Shown here piece after piece: positions 1 to 6,064 of a DNA stretch of 8,735 nt. The translations under genes and the position numbers were made by a program. Within the stretch, counting starts at the first letter, position 1; every line of letters begins with the position of its first letter. Source of the DNA: an uncultured Christensenellaceae bacterium (GTDB lineage: Bacteria > Bacillota > Clostridia > Christensenellales > CAG-138); the NCBI GenBank assembly GCA_902475645.1, contig CABSAH010000067.1, forward strand, positions 1 through 8,735, given 5' to 3'. Under the pieces are notes generated by a model, which ran no database searches, was not told where the DNA came from, and worked only from the letters and a program-made list of their open reading frames with translations.

Positions 1-9
1 TTGCACAAA

Positions 10-175
10 CCAAAAGGCTCCCTCTTAGAGGGAGCTGGAAATTCGCTGTAAGCGAATTTTCTGAGGGAGTCCGGTTAACTGAGGGGTTGAAACAAACAAA
101 GAGCTGCAAGCTTATTTTGACTCCCTCCGTCTTTTGCTTCGCAAAAGCCACCTCCCTCGACAGGGAGGCTTTTGG
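10..175. repeat. Hairpin-rich MITE-like repeat, copy 1 (complete)
   Basis: This unit is bounded by short inverted ends, CCAAAAG (10-16) and CTTTTGG (169-175). Inside are perfect or near-perfect hairpins: GCTCCCTC/GAGGGAGC (17-24/28-35, loop TTA), AAATTCGCT/AGCGAATTT (39-47/51-59), a longer-range stem GAGGGAGTC/GACTCCCTC (63-71/119-127), CTTTTGC/GCAAAAG (131-137/141-147) and CCTCCCT/AGGGAGG (151-157/162-168). It encodes no transposase. The layout resembles non-autonomous miniature elements or structured intergenic repeats; I associate similar CTCCCTC/GAGGGAG elements with clostridial genomes, from memory only. An RNA role cannot be excluded. Confidence 0.8.
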
Positions 176-194
176 ATTTCGAGTTTATACTGTA

Positions 195-354
195 CCAAAA
201 GGCTCCCTCTTAGAGGGAGCTGGAAATTCGCTGTAAGCGAATTTTCTGAGGGAGTCCGGTTAACTGAGGGGTTGAAACAAACAAAGAGCTGCAAGCTTAT
301 TTTAACTCCCTCCGTCTTTTGCTTCGCAAAATCCACCTCCCTCAGGGATGGAGG
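195..354. repeat. Hairpin-rich MITE-like repeat, copy 2 (right end degenerate)
   Basis: Positions 194-343 repeat 9-158 at an offset of exactly 185 bases with only two substitutions (119 G to 304 A, 147 G to 332 T). The 304 change shortens the long-range stem by one pair, and the 332 change breaks the last pair of the TTTTGC/GCAAAA hairpin. After 343 the sequence diverges: a CCTCC/GGAGG remnant is present (336-340/350-354) but the terminal CTTTTGG is missing. This copy is therefore truncated or decayed at its right end. About 20 unrelated bases (176-193) separate the copies. Confidence 0.8.
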
Positions 355-398
355 CGGGCGGGTGAGCAAACAAACAGCAGCCCCGTTGCAACCCCTCT

Positions 399-426
399 TA
401 ATTCCTAATTCCTAATTCCACATTCC
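399..426. repeat. TAATTCC heptamer tandem repeat
   Basis: Three perfect TAATTCC units (399-405, 406-412, 413-419) are followed by a variant, ACATTCC (420-426). It lies between the hairpin repeats and the terminator of the lipoprotein gene. It is a simple-sequence tract with no coding role seen. Confidence 0.75.
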
Positions 427-427
427 T

Positions 428-460
428 AAAAAAACGCTCCCCTGCTTTTGCAAAGGAGCG
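428..460 (-). terminator. Rho-independent terminator for the lipoprotein gene
   Basis: Stem CGCTCC/GGAGCG (435-440/455-460) continues, past a two-base mismatch, into TGC/GCA (443-445/450-452) with a TTTT loop. Read on the minus strand, the stem is followed by seven T residues (complement of 428-434). It lies about 28 bases beyond the stop codon of the gene ending at 488. Confidence 0.8.
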
Positions 461-487
461 GATGCTTTGTGCTTTTTTAAGGCTTTA

Positions 488-1237
488 TCACGCGGCGGGG
501 GTTACGCTGGTGGTGTGGGGGTTGACGCCCTCGTACCAATAGAGGAAGCCTTCCATGTCGATCTTGTCGCCGATGGAGAGGTTCTTCACGGCGTTGTAAA
601 CCTCGGTGGTATTGTCGCACAGGTAGGATTCAACGGTGAAGGTATAGGTGTTTTCGCCCAAGGTCACGTTGAAATACAGGTCGTCGCCGTCCTGACCGGA
701 GCCGTCCCACTTGTAAAGGAATGCAACGTCATTGCCGCTTTCGTCCTGACCGGCGGCGGCAACGGTCATGCCCTTGAAGGACACGAACTCGTTCTGATGC
801 TTGATAAGCTCATCGGTGCCGAGCATGGAGGTAACGTCCAGCGCGCTGGCAACGAAGTTACCTTCTTCAATTTCAAATGTAGCGTCCATTATTTCAACCT
901 CGCCGCTCCATTCGGCCTTGTAGCCGGTTGCCTTTATCTTGGTGCCCTTTTCCAGCTTGGCATAATCCTCCTGGGAGCAGGCCATGTTGTAAAGGAAGTA
1001 TGCGCCGTCCTTATCCTGGGCGTAAACGGTAGCCTTATCATCCCACCAGGACTGCTTGGCCTGAACATAGGCTTCTATAACGACCTGGGAATCGATATCC
1101 GCGGCAACATACTCGGCATAGGTCATTACGCCTTCGCCCTTTACGTCGGCATCGGGCTTATCGGCAGCATTGTTTGCGCAGGCGGCGAAGCCGGCAGCAA
1201 AGGCAACAACCAACAGGATAGCTAAGAACTTCTTCAT
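488..1237 (-). CDS. Secreted lipoprotein, possible tandem OB-fold-like domains, function unknown
   Basis: This is a 249-residue exported protein. Residues 1-20 form a lipoprotein signal (Lys2-Lys3, hydrophobic core, then Phe17-Ala-Ala-Cys20). Phe at -3 is not the commonest lipobox residue, but Cys20 followed by an Asn/Ala/Asp-rich spacer fits lipidation. The mature part looks like two beta-rich halves (about 38-128 and 148-247). The first starts with a Tyr-x-x-Tyr-Val segment and includes a Lys-Gly-Thr-Lys-Ile-Lys-Ala-Thr-Gly strand that recalls OB folds. The second has a matching Ile-Gly-Asp-Lys-Ile-Asp-Met-Glu-Gly strand near its end. The OB-fold reading is a pattern judgement, not a proven homology. 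The protein contains no arginine and is acidic. Of nine Ile codons, five are ATC and three ATA, unlike the ATA-rich neighbours, which suggests high expression. The start is supported by AAGGAGA at 1244-1250. It has its own promoter and terminator. Ligand and role are unknown. Confidence 0.85.
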   Translation of the reverse strand: MKKFLAILLVVAFAAGFAACANNAADKPDADVKGEGVMTYAEYVAADIDSQVVIEAYVQAKQSWWDDKATVYAQDKDGAYFLYNMACSQEDYAKLEKGTKIKATGYKAEWSGEVEIMDATFEIEEGNFVASALDVTSMLGTDELIKHQNEFVSFKGMTVAAAGQDESGNDVAFLYKWDGSGQDGDDLYFNVTLGENTYTFTVESYLCDNTTEVYNAVKNLSIGDKIDMEGFLYWYEGVNPHTTSVTPAA

Positions 1238-1264
1238 TTTTGTTCTCCTTTTTATTTTATGACG

Positions 1265-1290
1265 CCCGTTTTTCCCTTACCGGGAACGGG
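1265..1290 (-). promoter_or_regulatory. 5' leader hairpin upstream of the lipoprotein gene
   Basis: CCCGTT (1265-1270) pairs with AACGGG (1285-1290), and CCC (1274-1276) with GGG (1282-1284) across a three-base bulge. With the predicted promoter at 1301-1328, transcription would start near 1294, placing this hairpin at the extreme 5' end of the mRNA. It lacks a following T run, so it is not a clear terminator for the upstream operon. A 5'-stabilising stem is one possible role (inference). Confidence 0.5.
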
Positions 1291-1300
1291 AGCCAATAAG

Positions 1301-1328
1301 ATTATAAAACAAAAAAACAATAAATCAA
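1301..1328 (-). promoter_or_regulatory. Sigma-70/SigA promoter of the lipoprotein gene
   Basis: On the minus strand the -35 box is TTGATT (1323-1328), followed by a 16-base T-rich spacer and a perfect -10 box, TATAAT (1301-1306). It lies in the gap between the binding-protein stop (1354) and the lipoprotein start (1237), so the lipoprotein gene can be transcribed independently of the ABC operon. Confidence 0.7.
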
Positions 1329-1353
1329 TACAAAAACGCTAAATATAAACTTA

Positions 1354-2958
1354 TCAATCCCTTTTGCGGCGTTTTTGCTTCGCCTTGCCGTATGCGGCGT
1401 ATGCAATAATAAGCGCCCATACCGCGCAAAGCCCAATAAGCAGCGCGCGGGAGGATGCGGGCAGCGGCCCAAGTTCCTCCTTGCCGCCCGCCGCCGATGC
1501 ATCGGCATTATCCAGGCGGTAAAGCGAAATAACATCGGCAAACAGCTTTTGCATATATGCATCGTCTATCGTTTCTTTGCGGCGCACGGATTTTGCCGTG
1601 TTTTCAATAAGCTGACCCGCCGCATCGCGCAGGGAGGCGGAGCCGTTGTATACGGGCGTTGTGAACGTGTTATCCACGTTTTCAAGCAGCATATTCACGG
1701 CGCTTAGCTTAACGCCGTAATGCTCCGCGTCGTTTGCCGTGCTTGAAAGATATTCGGCGTAGTCCGCATCGGCGCGCGCGGTATCGGTAACGGGAACATA
1801 GCCCTCGGTTTCGGAATAGGCTATCTGTACGCCGTCCGTCAAAAGGTATTGGCAGAACAGCCACGATGCAAGCACCTCGTTGCCGTCCGCCTTGTTGAAA
1901 ACGCATACGCTCGGCCCCTGCGACATCATTTTGGGCGCATCGGGGTTAAGCTGGGGAACGGTGCGCACGGCGGTTTCAAAGCGCACAAGCTTATCCGCGC
2001 TTATGTCCGAAAGCGGGGCGTCCGTACCCATCCATGTTGAGCCGGCGGTGGAGTCGATTGCGAATACGCATTGCCCCGCGTTCAAAAAATTGGCGGGATA
2101 GCCCGATATTTTGAACGTTGAAAACGCGCCGCTTTGGGTGTGCTCGGCTATTGTGTAAAGCAGCTCCTCGGTGCGGTCGTTGAACATAAGGGCGTTGCCG
2201 TCGCCGTCCGAATACGGCGCGCCGCTCTGTTCAAGCAATGTTATCATCATATTGTCCGTGGATTTGTATATGAACGGTATCATAACGTTCTGCCCGTTAA
2301 GCTTGTATGTGCCGTCCGCATTCTTTTCCGCCGCAGCCTCGGATACCTGCCATATAAAGTCCCATGTAAGCGTATCGGGCAGCGTAAAGCCCAGCCTTTC
2401 AACATAGTCCCTGTTTATATAGCAGGCCTCGGTGGAGCGCATGAACGGCAGCGCATAGTAATGCTCCCCAATGCGGCATTCGTCAAGGTACTTTGAAACG
2501 ATGCGCTCGGCCTTGGGCGTTGTGAACTTCAGCTCGCTCCCGCCCAAGCCGTATCGGCTGTCCGTCATCAGCTCATCCAGCGGAACAACAACGTTTGCGC
2601 CCGTAAGGTAGGTGGCTATATGGTCGGGATAGGTTATGCATACGTTTGGCGTGGTTCCGGTTGCAATGTTTGTTATAACGTCGTTGTATATCCTGCCGTA
2701 GTCCGTATAAAGCCTAAGGTTTATTTTAATGTTTGGGTAAAGCGCCTCAAAGTCGCTTATGGAGCGTTCGTATATCCTTGTTTGGTTCTTGTTGGTATCG
2801 TTCTTTGCCCAGAAGGTTATTTCGTATCGGCGCGATGTGTCGAATTCATCGGGCATTGCGAATGCGTCCATGCCGCGGGAGCCGTGGCACGCCGTAAGCG
2901 CACAGCAGAGCATAATGAGCGTAAGTATAAGGCATACGGGTTTTGTTATGCGGCTCAT
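1354..2958 (-). CDS. ABC carbohydrate-type solute-binding lipoprotein with C-terminal membrane helix
   Basis: This 534-residue protein is an extracellular solute-binding protein (family 1, UgpB/MalE-like) that captures substrate for the two adjacent permeases. Residues 1-24 are a lipoprotein signal ending Leu-Thr-Ala-Cys24. Family features include Ile-Thr-Phe-Trp (47-50), Phe-Glu-Ala-Leu-Tyr-Pro-Asn (70-76), the Gly-Thr-Thr-Pro-Asn stretch (101-105) and a late Ser-Gln-Gly-Pro-Ser segment (346-350) leading to Glu-Gly-Tyr-Val-Pro-Val (385-390). At 534 residues it is longer than the usual 400-450. The extra length includes a C-terminal hydrophobic helix (about 502-523) and a Lys/Arg tail, so it may be anchored at both ends. 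The start at 2958 is chosen because it gives the signal peptide and overlaps the upstream permease stop in an ATGA (2955-2958), with an AGGGGAGG-type site upstream. An in-frame ATG farther upstream would run through the permease. The substrate is unknown; a sugar, oligosaccharide or glycerol-phosphate-like solute is likeliest. Confidence 0.9.
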   Translation of the reverse strand: MSRITKPVCLILTLIMLCCALTACHGSRGMDAFAMPDEFDTSRRYEITFWAKNDTNKNQTRIYERSISDFEALYPNIKINLRLYTDYGRIYNDVITNIATGTTPNVCITYPDHIATYLTGANVVVPLDELMTDSRYGLGGSELKFTTPKAERIVSKYLDECRIGEHYYALPFMRSTEACYINRDYVERLGFTLPDTLTWDFIWQVSEAAAEKNADGTYKLNGQNVMIPFIYKSTDNMMITLLEQSGAPYSDGDGNALMFNDRTEELLYTIAEHTQSGAFSTFKISGYPANFLNAGQCVFAIDSTAGSTWMGTDAPLSDISADKLVRFETAVRTVPQLNPDAPKMMSQGPSVCVFNKADGNEVLASWLFCQYLLTDGVQIAYSETEGYVPVTDTARADADYAEYLSSTANDAEHYGVKLSAVNMLLENVDNTFTTPVYNGSASLRDAAGQLIENTAKSVRRKETIDDAYMQKLFADVISLYRLDNADASAAGGKEELGPLPASSRALLIGLCAVWALIIAYAAYGKAKQKRRKRD

Positions 2959-3830
2959 CCCTTCAATCCTCCCCTTGAAACGCCTTCCATTATCTTTTTC
3001 CTGAAAATCAGGAACAGCGCAATGAGCGGCACGGATATTGCAACCACCGCCGCCATCATTGCGGGAATATTGTCCCGCCCGAAGCCGCCCTCGCGTATGG
3101 CCTGTATTCCGCCGGAAACGAGGAAATAGCGGCTGTCGTCCGTTATAAGGCGCGGCCAAACATAGCTGTTCCAACATTCAATTACCTTTAGTATTATTAT
3201 TGTAACAAGCGTTGGGCTGCATATGGGTATAAGCACGCGGGTAAGATAGGTCATATCCGATGCGCCGTCCACCTTGGAGGCATAATAAAGCTCGTCCGGC
3301 ACCTGCGCAAAATTCTCCTTGAGCAAATATATATAGAATACGCTTGTTACGGAAGGCAGTATAAGCCCCGTGAACGTGTTGCGAAGGTTCATATCCGTTA
3401 TTGTGACAAAGTTGGTTATTATCACAAGCTCGTTTGGAATCATCATAAGCGAAAGCAGCAGCGCGAACGCAATGCGCTTGCCGCGGAATTCAAGCCGCGC
3501 GAACGCAAACGCCGCAAGCGTTATTACGGCAAGCATAAGCGCCGTGGTTATAACGGTAAACAGCAGCGTGTTCATAAAATACCGCGCCAGCGGCACGGCC
3601 GTAAACGCCTCGGCATAGTTTGCAAGCGTTGGGTAAAGGGTGAAGAACTTGGGTATGTATTCCGAATTATACGCGCCGTAATCCTTTAACGATGTAAGCA
3701 CCATCCAGTAAAACGGGAACAATACAATTATTGCCCACAGCGCAAGAAAAACGTATTTAATAGCCGTCCATATGCCGCGCCTTATTTTGGCCCTGCGTGT
3801 TATTTCGCCGTAATCGCCGCCGTTACGCAT
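2955..3830 (-). CDS. ABC carbohydrate transporter permease, MalG/UgpE type
   Basis: This 291-residue inner-membrane permease forms the transport channel with the adjacent permease. A cytoplasmic basic N-terminus precedes the first helix (about 24-46), and five more helices follow (about 86-110, 118-142, 153-171, 205-226, 256-276). The cytoplasmic EAA loop that contacts the ATPase is clear at about 181-206: Tyr-Tyr-Ala-Ser-Lys-Val-Asp-Gly-Ala, then Leu-Ile-Pro-Ile-Cys-Ser-Pro. This is typical of the second permease of CUT1 sugar importers. The start at 3830 has an AAGGAGG site that overlaps the stop region of the upstream permease, 12 bp away. Its own stop overlaps the start of the binding protein, so the three genes are translationally linked. 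The length is normal for the family. Confidence 0.93.
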   Translation of the reverse strand: MRNGGDYGEITRRAKIRRGIWTAIKYVFLALWAIIVLFPFYWMVLTSLKDYGAYNSEYIPKFFTLYPTLANYAEAFTAVPLARYFMNTLLFTVITTALMLAVITLAAFAFARLEFRGKRIAFALLLSLMMIPNELVIITNFVTITDMNLRNTFTGLILPSVTSVFYIYLLKENFAQVPDELYYASKVDGASDMTYLTRVLIPICSPTLVTIIILKVIECWNSYVWPRLITDDSRYFLVSGGIQAIREGGFGRDNIPAMMAAVVAISVPLIALFLIFRKKIMEGVSRGGLKG

Positions 3831-3842
3831 GGTTAAGCCTCC

Positions 3843-4733
3843 TTAATAATGCACATGCTTTTTGCTTATCATAAGGTTTATGCACGTTATGGTAAGCACA
3901 ATGGCAAAAAGCAGTATTGCCGCGGCGGAAGCGAAGGAAGGATAGCCGCCGCTGTTGCCGTAGAGCATATCGTATATATAGCCGACTATTGTGTTCATGC
4001 CGGCGGCGTTAAGATCCGTGCCGAAAAGAGCCACGGCGTCGCTATACGCCTTGAACGCGCCTATGAAGCCGGTTATTACAAGATAGAATATCATGGGCGA
4101 TATCATGGGCAGCGTTATTCGCGTGAAAACGGCCGCGCCCGTTGCGCCGTCTATACGGGCGGCGTTGTAATACGTTTCGTCAACCGAGGCAAGCGCGCTT
4201 GTAAGTATAAGCACCTTGAACGGCATTACTATCCATATTGTATATATGCTTAAAACGAGCATTTTCGCCCAATACGGCCCGCTTATAAAGTCCACGCTCC
4301 TGCCGCCGAACAGGTTTATAAGCAAATTTATAAGCCCCTCCGTATACGGCGTTTTTTTGAACAGTATCATGAACACCAGGCCGACGGCCAGCGTATTTGT
4401 TACATATGGCAGGAAGTATACGGTTTGGAAAAGGTTTCTCAGCTTTTCTATGGAGCTTAGCGCAAGCGATATTACAAGCGCAAGCGAGGTTGAAAGCGGA
4501 ACGGTTATTATAACCAGCAGAAATGTGTTCTTCAGCGCCTGCAAAAAATACGGATCGCGCAGAACGTAAGAGTAATTGTACAGCCCCACGCCGAAAAATG
4601 TTTGGGAGGCGGAATTATACCCTTCCTCAAACGAATAAACGAACACGTCTATAAGCGGGTATATCATAAATACGCCCAGGAACGCCATTGTCGGCAGCAG
4701 ATACAGCCATGCCTTATTGCTTTGCTTTTCCAT
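3843..4733 (-). CDS. ABC carbohydrate transporter permease, MalF/UgpA type
   Basis: This 296-residue permease is the first gene of the importer operon. It has six predicted helices (about 8-32, 68-92, 103-125, 155-178, 211-233, 268-290). The EAA loop lies at about 188-213: Tyr-Tyr-Asn-Ala-Ala-Arg-Ile-Asp-Gly-Ala, then Ile-Thr-Leu-Pro-Met-Ile-Ser-Pro, the ATPase contact site. The short N-terminus and the Tyr-Leu-Leu-Pro segment at 11-14 are typical of the UgpA/LacF branch and unlike the long MalF of enteric bacteria. No ATPase gene follows in the window; related CUT1 systems in Firmicutes often share a common MsmX/UgpC-type ATPase encoded elsewhere (family knowledge). The nearest ribosome-binding match, AAAGGA (4751-4756), is 17 bases from the ATG, which is unusually far, and an inverted repeat lies between them. 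The gene order, permease-permease-binding protein, differs from the commoner order with the binding protein first. Confidence 0.93.
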   Translation of the reverse strand: MEKQSNKAWLYLLPTMAFLGVFMIYPLIDVFVYSFEEGYNSASQTFFGVGLYNYSYVLRDPYFLQALKNTFLLVIITVPLSTSLALVISLALSSIEKLRNLFQTVYFLPYVTNTLAVGLVFMILFKKTPYTEGLINLLINLFGGRSVDFISGPYWAKMLVLSIYTIWIVMPFKVLILTSALASVDETYYNAARIDGATGAAVFTRITLPMISPMIFYLVITGFIGAFKAYSDAVALFGTDLNAAGMNTIVGYIYDMLYGNSGGYPSFASAAAILLFAIVLTITCINLMISKKHVHY

Positions 4734-4734
4734 A

Positions 4735-4756
4735 CTAAGCCGCTTAGGAATCCTTT
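4735..4756 (-). promoter_or_regulatory. Distant RBS plus inverted repeat in the ABC operon leader
   Basis: CTAAGC (4735-4740) and GCTTAG (4742-4747) form a 13-base inverted repeat immediately before the start codon of the first permease. The best Shine-Dalgarno match, AAAGGA, is at 4751-4756 on the far side of it. If the repeat folds in the mRNA it brings AAAGGA close to the ATG. As DNA it could be an operator half-site pair. Either function is inference; the repeat itself is plain in the sequence. Confidence 0.4.
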
Positions 4757-4772
4757 CGCTTTTATGGATATT

Positions 4773-4801
4773 ACTATATCATACCGCCGCGCCTTTTTCC
4801 A
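4773..4801 (-). promoter_or_regulatory. Candidate promoter of the ABC importer operon
   Basis: On the minus strand an extended -10, TGATATAGT (4773-4781), lies 17 bases downstream of a weak -35, TGGAAA (4796-4801). This would give a leader of about 33 bases. A TTGACG at 4810-4815 looks like a better -35 but has no -10 at a workable distance. Confidence 0.45.
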
Positions 4802-4813
4802 CCGCCCAACGTC

Positions 4814-4845
4814 AAAAAGCCCGCGCAACGCGGCGCAGGCTTTTT
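4814..4845 (-). terminator. Rho-independent terminator of the SpoIID-dockerin/cohesin operon
   Basis: GCCCGCGC (4819-4826) pairs with GCGCAGGC (4833-4840), with one G-T wobble, around a six-base loop. The stem is flanked by five A residues on one side and five T residues on the other. Read on the minus strand it ends in TTTTT, starting just 11 bases after the stop codon at 4857. The symmetric tracts would allow termination in both directions. Confidence 0.85.
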
Positions 4846-4856
4846 GTTTTATCGGT

Positions 4857-6059
4857 TTATTCGGCCTTTACGGAGCCTTCGCGCTCCGCGCGGCGGCGGG
4901 CTATGCGCTCGCGCCGCTTCTGCTCCTCGCGGCGGTGATGCAAAATAACGTATATGAGCGCGGCGGCAAGCAGCACCGCAACGGCTATCATAATATACAA
5001 AAGCGTATTGTCCGCGCCCTTTGCGCTGTCGGCGTCGGCTCCTTCATCGGGCGCGGGTGCGGGCGTAGCGGGCGCTGCGGCATCATCGGGCGCGGCGCCG
5101 TCCATAACGGGGCGGGCGGGCATAACGGCGTAGCGCTGCATGGAGCTATCCTCAACGCTGTATGTATAAAAGCCCGTTTCGCCCTTTGGGTTGCGGGCAT
5201 AGAGCAGATATATTTCGCCCTGCGCGTCATTGGATACCCATGCGCGGTATTCCGTTTCGTCAATGCTGAGCGTGGTTTCCGCAAAGCCCGCCGGTATGCT
5301 AACGCCTTCGTCCGGTTCAAGTATTATATAAGACCTTGATGCGCTCGATACGGTTTTGTAGGGATAAAGCGTATCGTTGGCCTCGTCATATATATGGTAG
5401 CCGCCTATTGCGCCCGTGTCGTCCGTAACGTATAGCAGCAGGGGCGCGTCGCTGTCCGCAACCTCTGCGGCGGCAACGGCTTCGCCGTGGTAGGTGTATT
5501 CGCTTTCCGTGTAGCGCGAAGGCACTGTAACGTTTTCTATGCTGCGCCAAACGTACATATCGCCCTCTGCGCCCTTCACGTTATGTGCCTTTACGCCCTC
5601 CTTGGCGTAGCTTATAGGCTCCGGCGTGGGCGTGGGCTCGGGGCCGGGCAGTATCTTAACCGCCGCCTTGCTTTCCGCCGTGCCCTGCTCCTTTCCGCCG
5701 TAATTCAATATTTTGGTCATGCTGAACACAACCTCCGCATTGCCCTCTGCAAGCGCCTTGAACCTTATGCGCGCGCTCAGGCTGCTTTCTCCGCCCTTTG
5801 AAAGGGATACCATGCTTATGTAGCCGTCGCCCGCGCCGCCCTCGGCCCCGTCAAAGCTCAATAGGCTTGTGTCGTATGCAAAGTTGCCCTCCGCGGCGGA
5901 AAGCTTATCGCCCTTCAGGGTTATGGTTATTTCAACCGTGTCCCCCGCGCTCACCTCCGCCCTGTCGGTCTGCACGTCAAGCGCCGTATCGGCATATGCC
6001 GCGGCGCAGATCAGCATTATTGAAAGGGAAAGTATTATAGCCGTAAGTCTTTTTGTCAT
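4857..6059 (-). CDS. Membrane-anchored cohesin-domain protein
   Basis: This is a 400-residue surface protein. Residues 1-23 are a signal peptide (Ala-Tyr-Ala, cleavage before Asp24). Residues 27-136 resemble a cohesin: Val-Ser-Ala-Gly-Asp-Thr-Val-Glu-Ile-Thr-Ile near the start, Phe-Ala-Tyr-Asp-Thr-Ser-Leu-Leu-Ser-Phe (60-69) where cohesins have the Tyr-Asp-x-x-x-Leu motif, and a late Ala-Glu-Gly-Asn-Ala-Glu-Val strand. A Pro/Thr linker (138-148) leads to a region (about 150-315) containing two similar modules (179-234 and 255-310). Then come an Ala/Pro-rich linker (321-338), a membrane helix (about 352-374) and a strongly basic cytoplasmic tail. The cohesin would face outward, tethered to the membrane. 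The gene starts 5 bp after the stop of the dockerin-bearing gene, with an AGGAGGG site inside that gene's end; this and the signal peptide decide the start. Partnership with that dockerin is inference. The cohesin call is from motif pattern, not a search. Confidence 0.82.
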   Translation of the reverse strand: MTKRLTAIILSLSIMLICAAAYADTALDVQTDRAEVSAGDTVEITITLKGDKLSAAEGNFAYDTSLLSFDGAEGGAGDGYISMVSLSKGGESSLSARIRFKALAEGNAEVVFSMTKILNYGGKEQGTAESKAAVKILPGPEPTPTPEPISYAKEGVKAHNVKGAEGDMYVWRSIENVTVPSRYTESEYTYHGEAVAAAEVADSDAPLLLYVTDDTGAIGGYHIYDEANDTLYPYKTVSSASRSYIILEPDEGVSIPAGFAETTLSIDETEYRAWVSNDAQGEIYLLYARNPKGETGFYTYSVEDSSMQRYAVMPARPVMDGAAPDDAAAPATPAPAPDEGADADSAKGADNTLLYIMIAVAVLLAAALIYVILHHRREEQKRRERIARRRAEREGSVKAE

Positions 6060-6064
6060 AATGG

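Noticed and set aside
10..354. Possible CRISPR array from the direct repeats
   Set aside because: There are only two copies, each about 150-166 bases with internal hairpins, and the gap is about 20 bases. This does not match 25-40 base repeats with unique spacers, and no cas genes are present.
134..415. Open frames on both strands across the repeat region (also 112-369 minus)
   Set aside because: They are translations of the hairpin repeat and its duplicate, with no ribosome site, no recognisable domain and no codon bias like the real genes.
467..1225. Plus-strand 252-codon open frame opposite the lipoprotein gene
   Set aside because: It is antisense to a gene with a signal peptide, ribosome site, promoter and terminator. 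It has no ribosome site of its own and no recognisable motif.
2959..3177. 73-codon upstream extension of the binding-protein frame
   Set aside because: It runs through the permease gene in another frame and would bury the lipoprotein signal. The ATG at 2958 has a ribosome site and couples to the permease stop.
4810..4815. TTGACG as the -35 box of the ABC operon
   Set aside because: The nearest -10-like sequence, TATGAT, is 26 bases away and the position at 17 bases reads GCGCGG, so no workable promoter results.
4602..5339. Plus-strand 245-codon open frame across the operon junction
   Set aside because: It crosses a terminator, a promoter region and the ends of two well-supported minus-strand genes and shows no protein family features.
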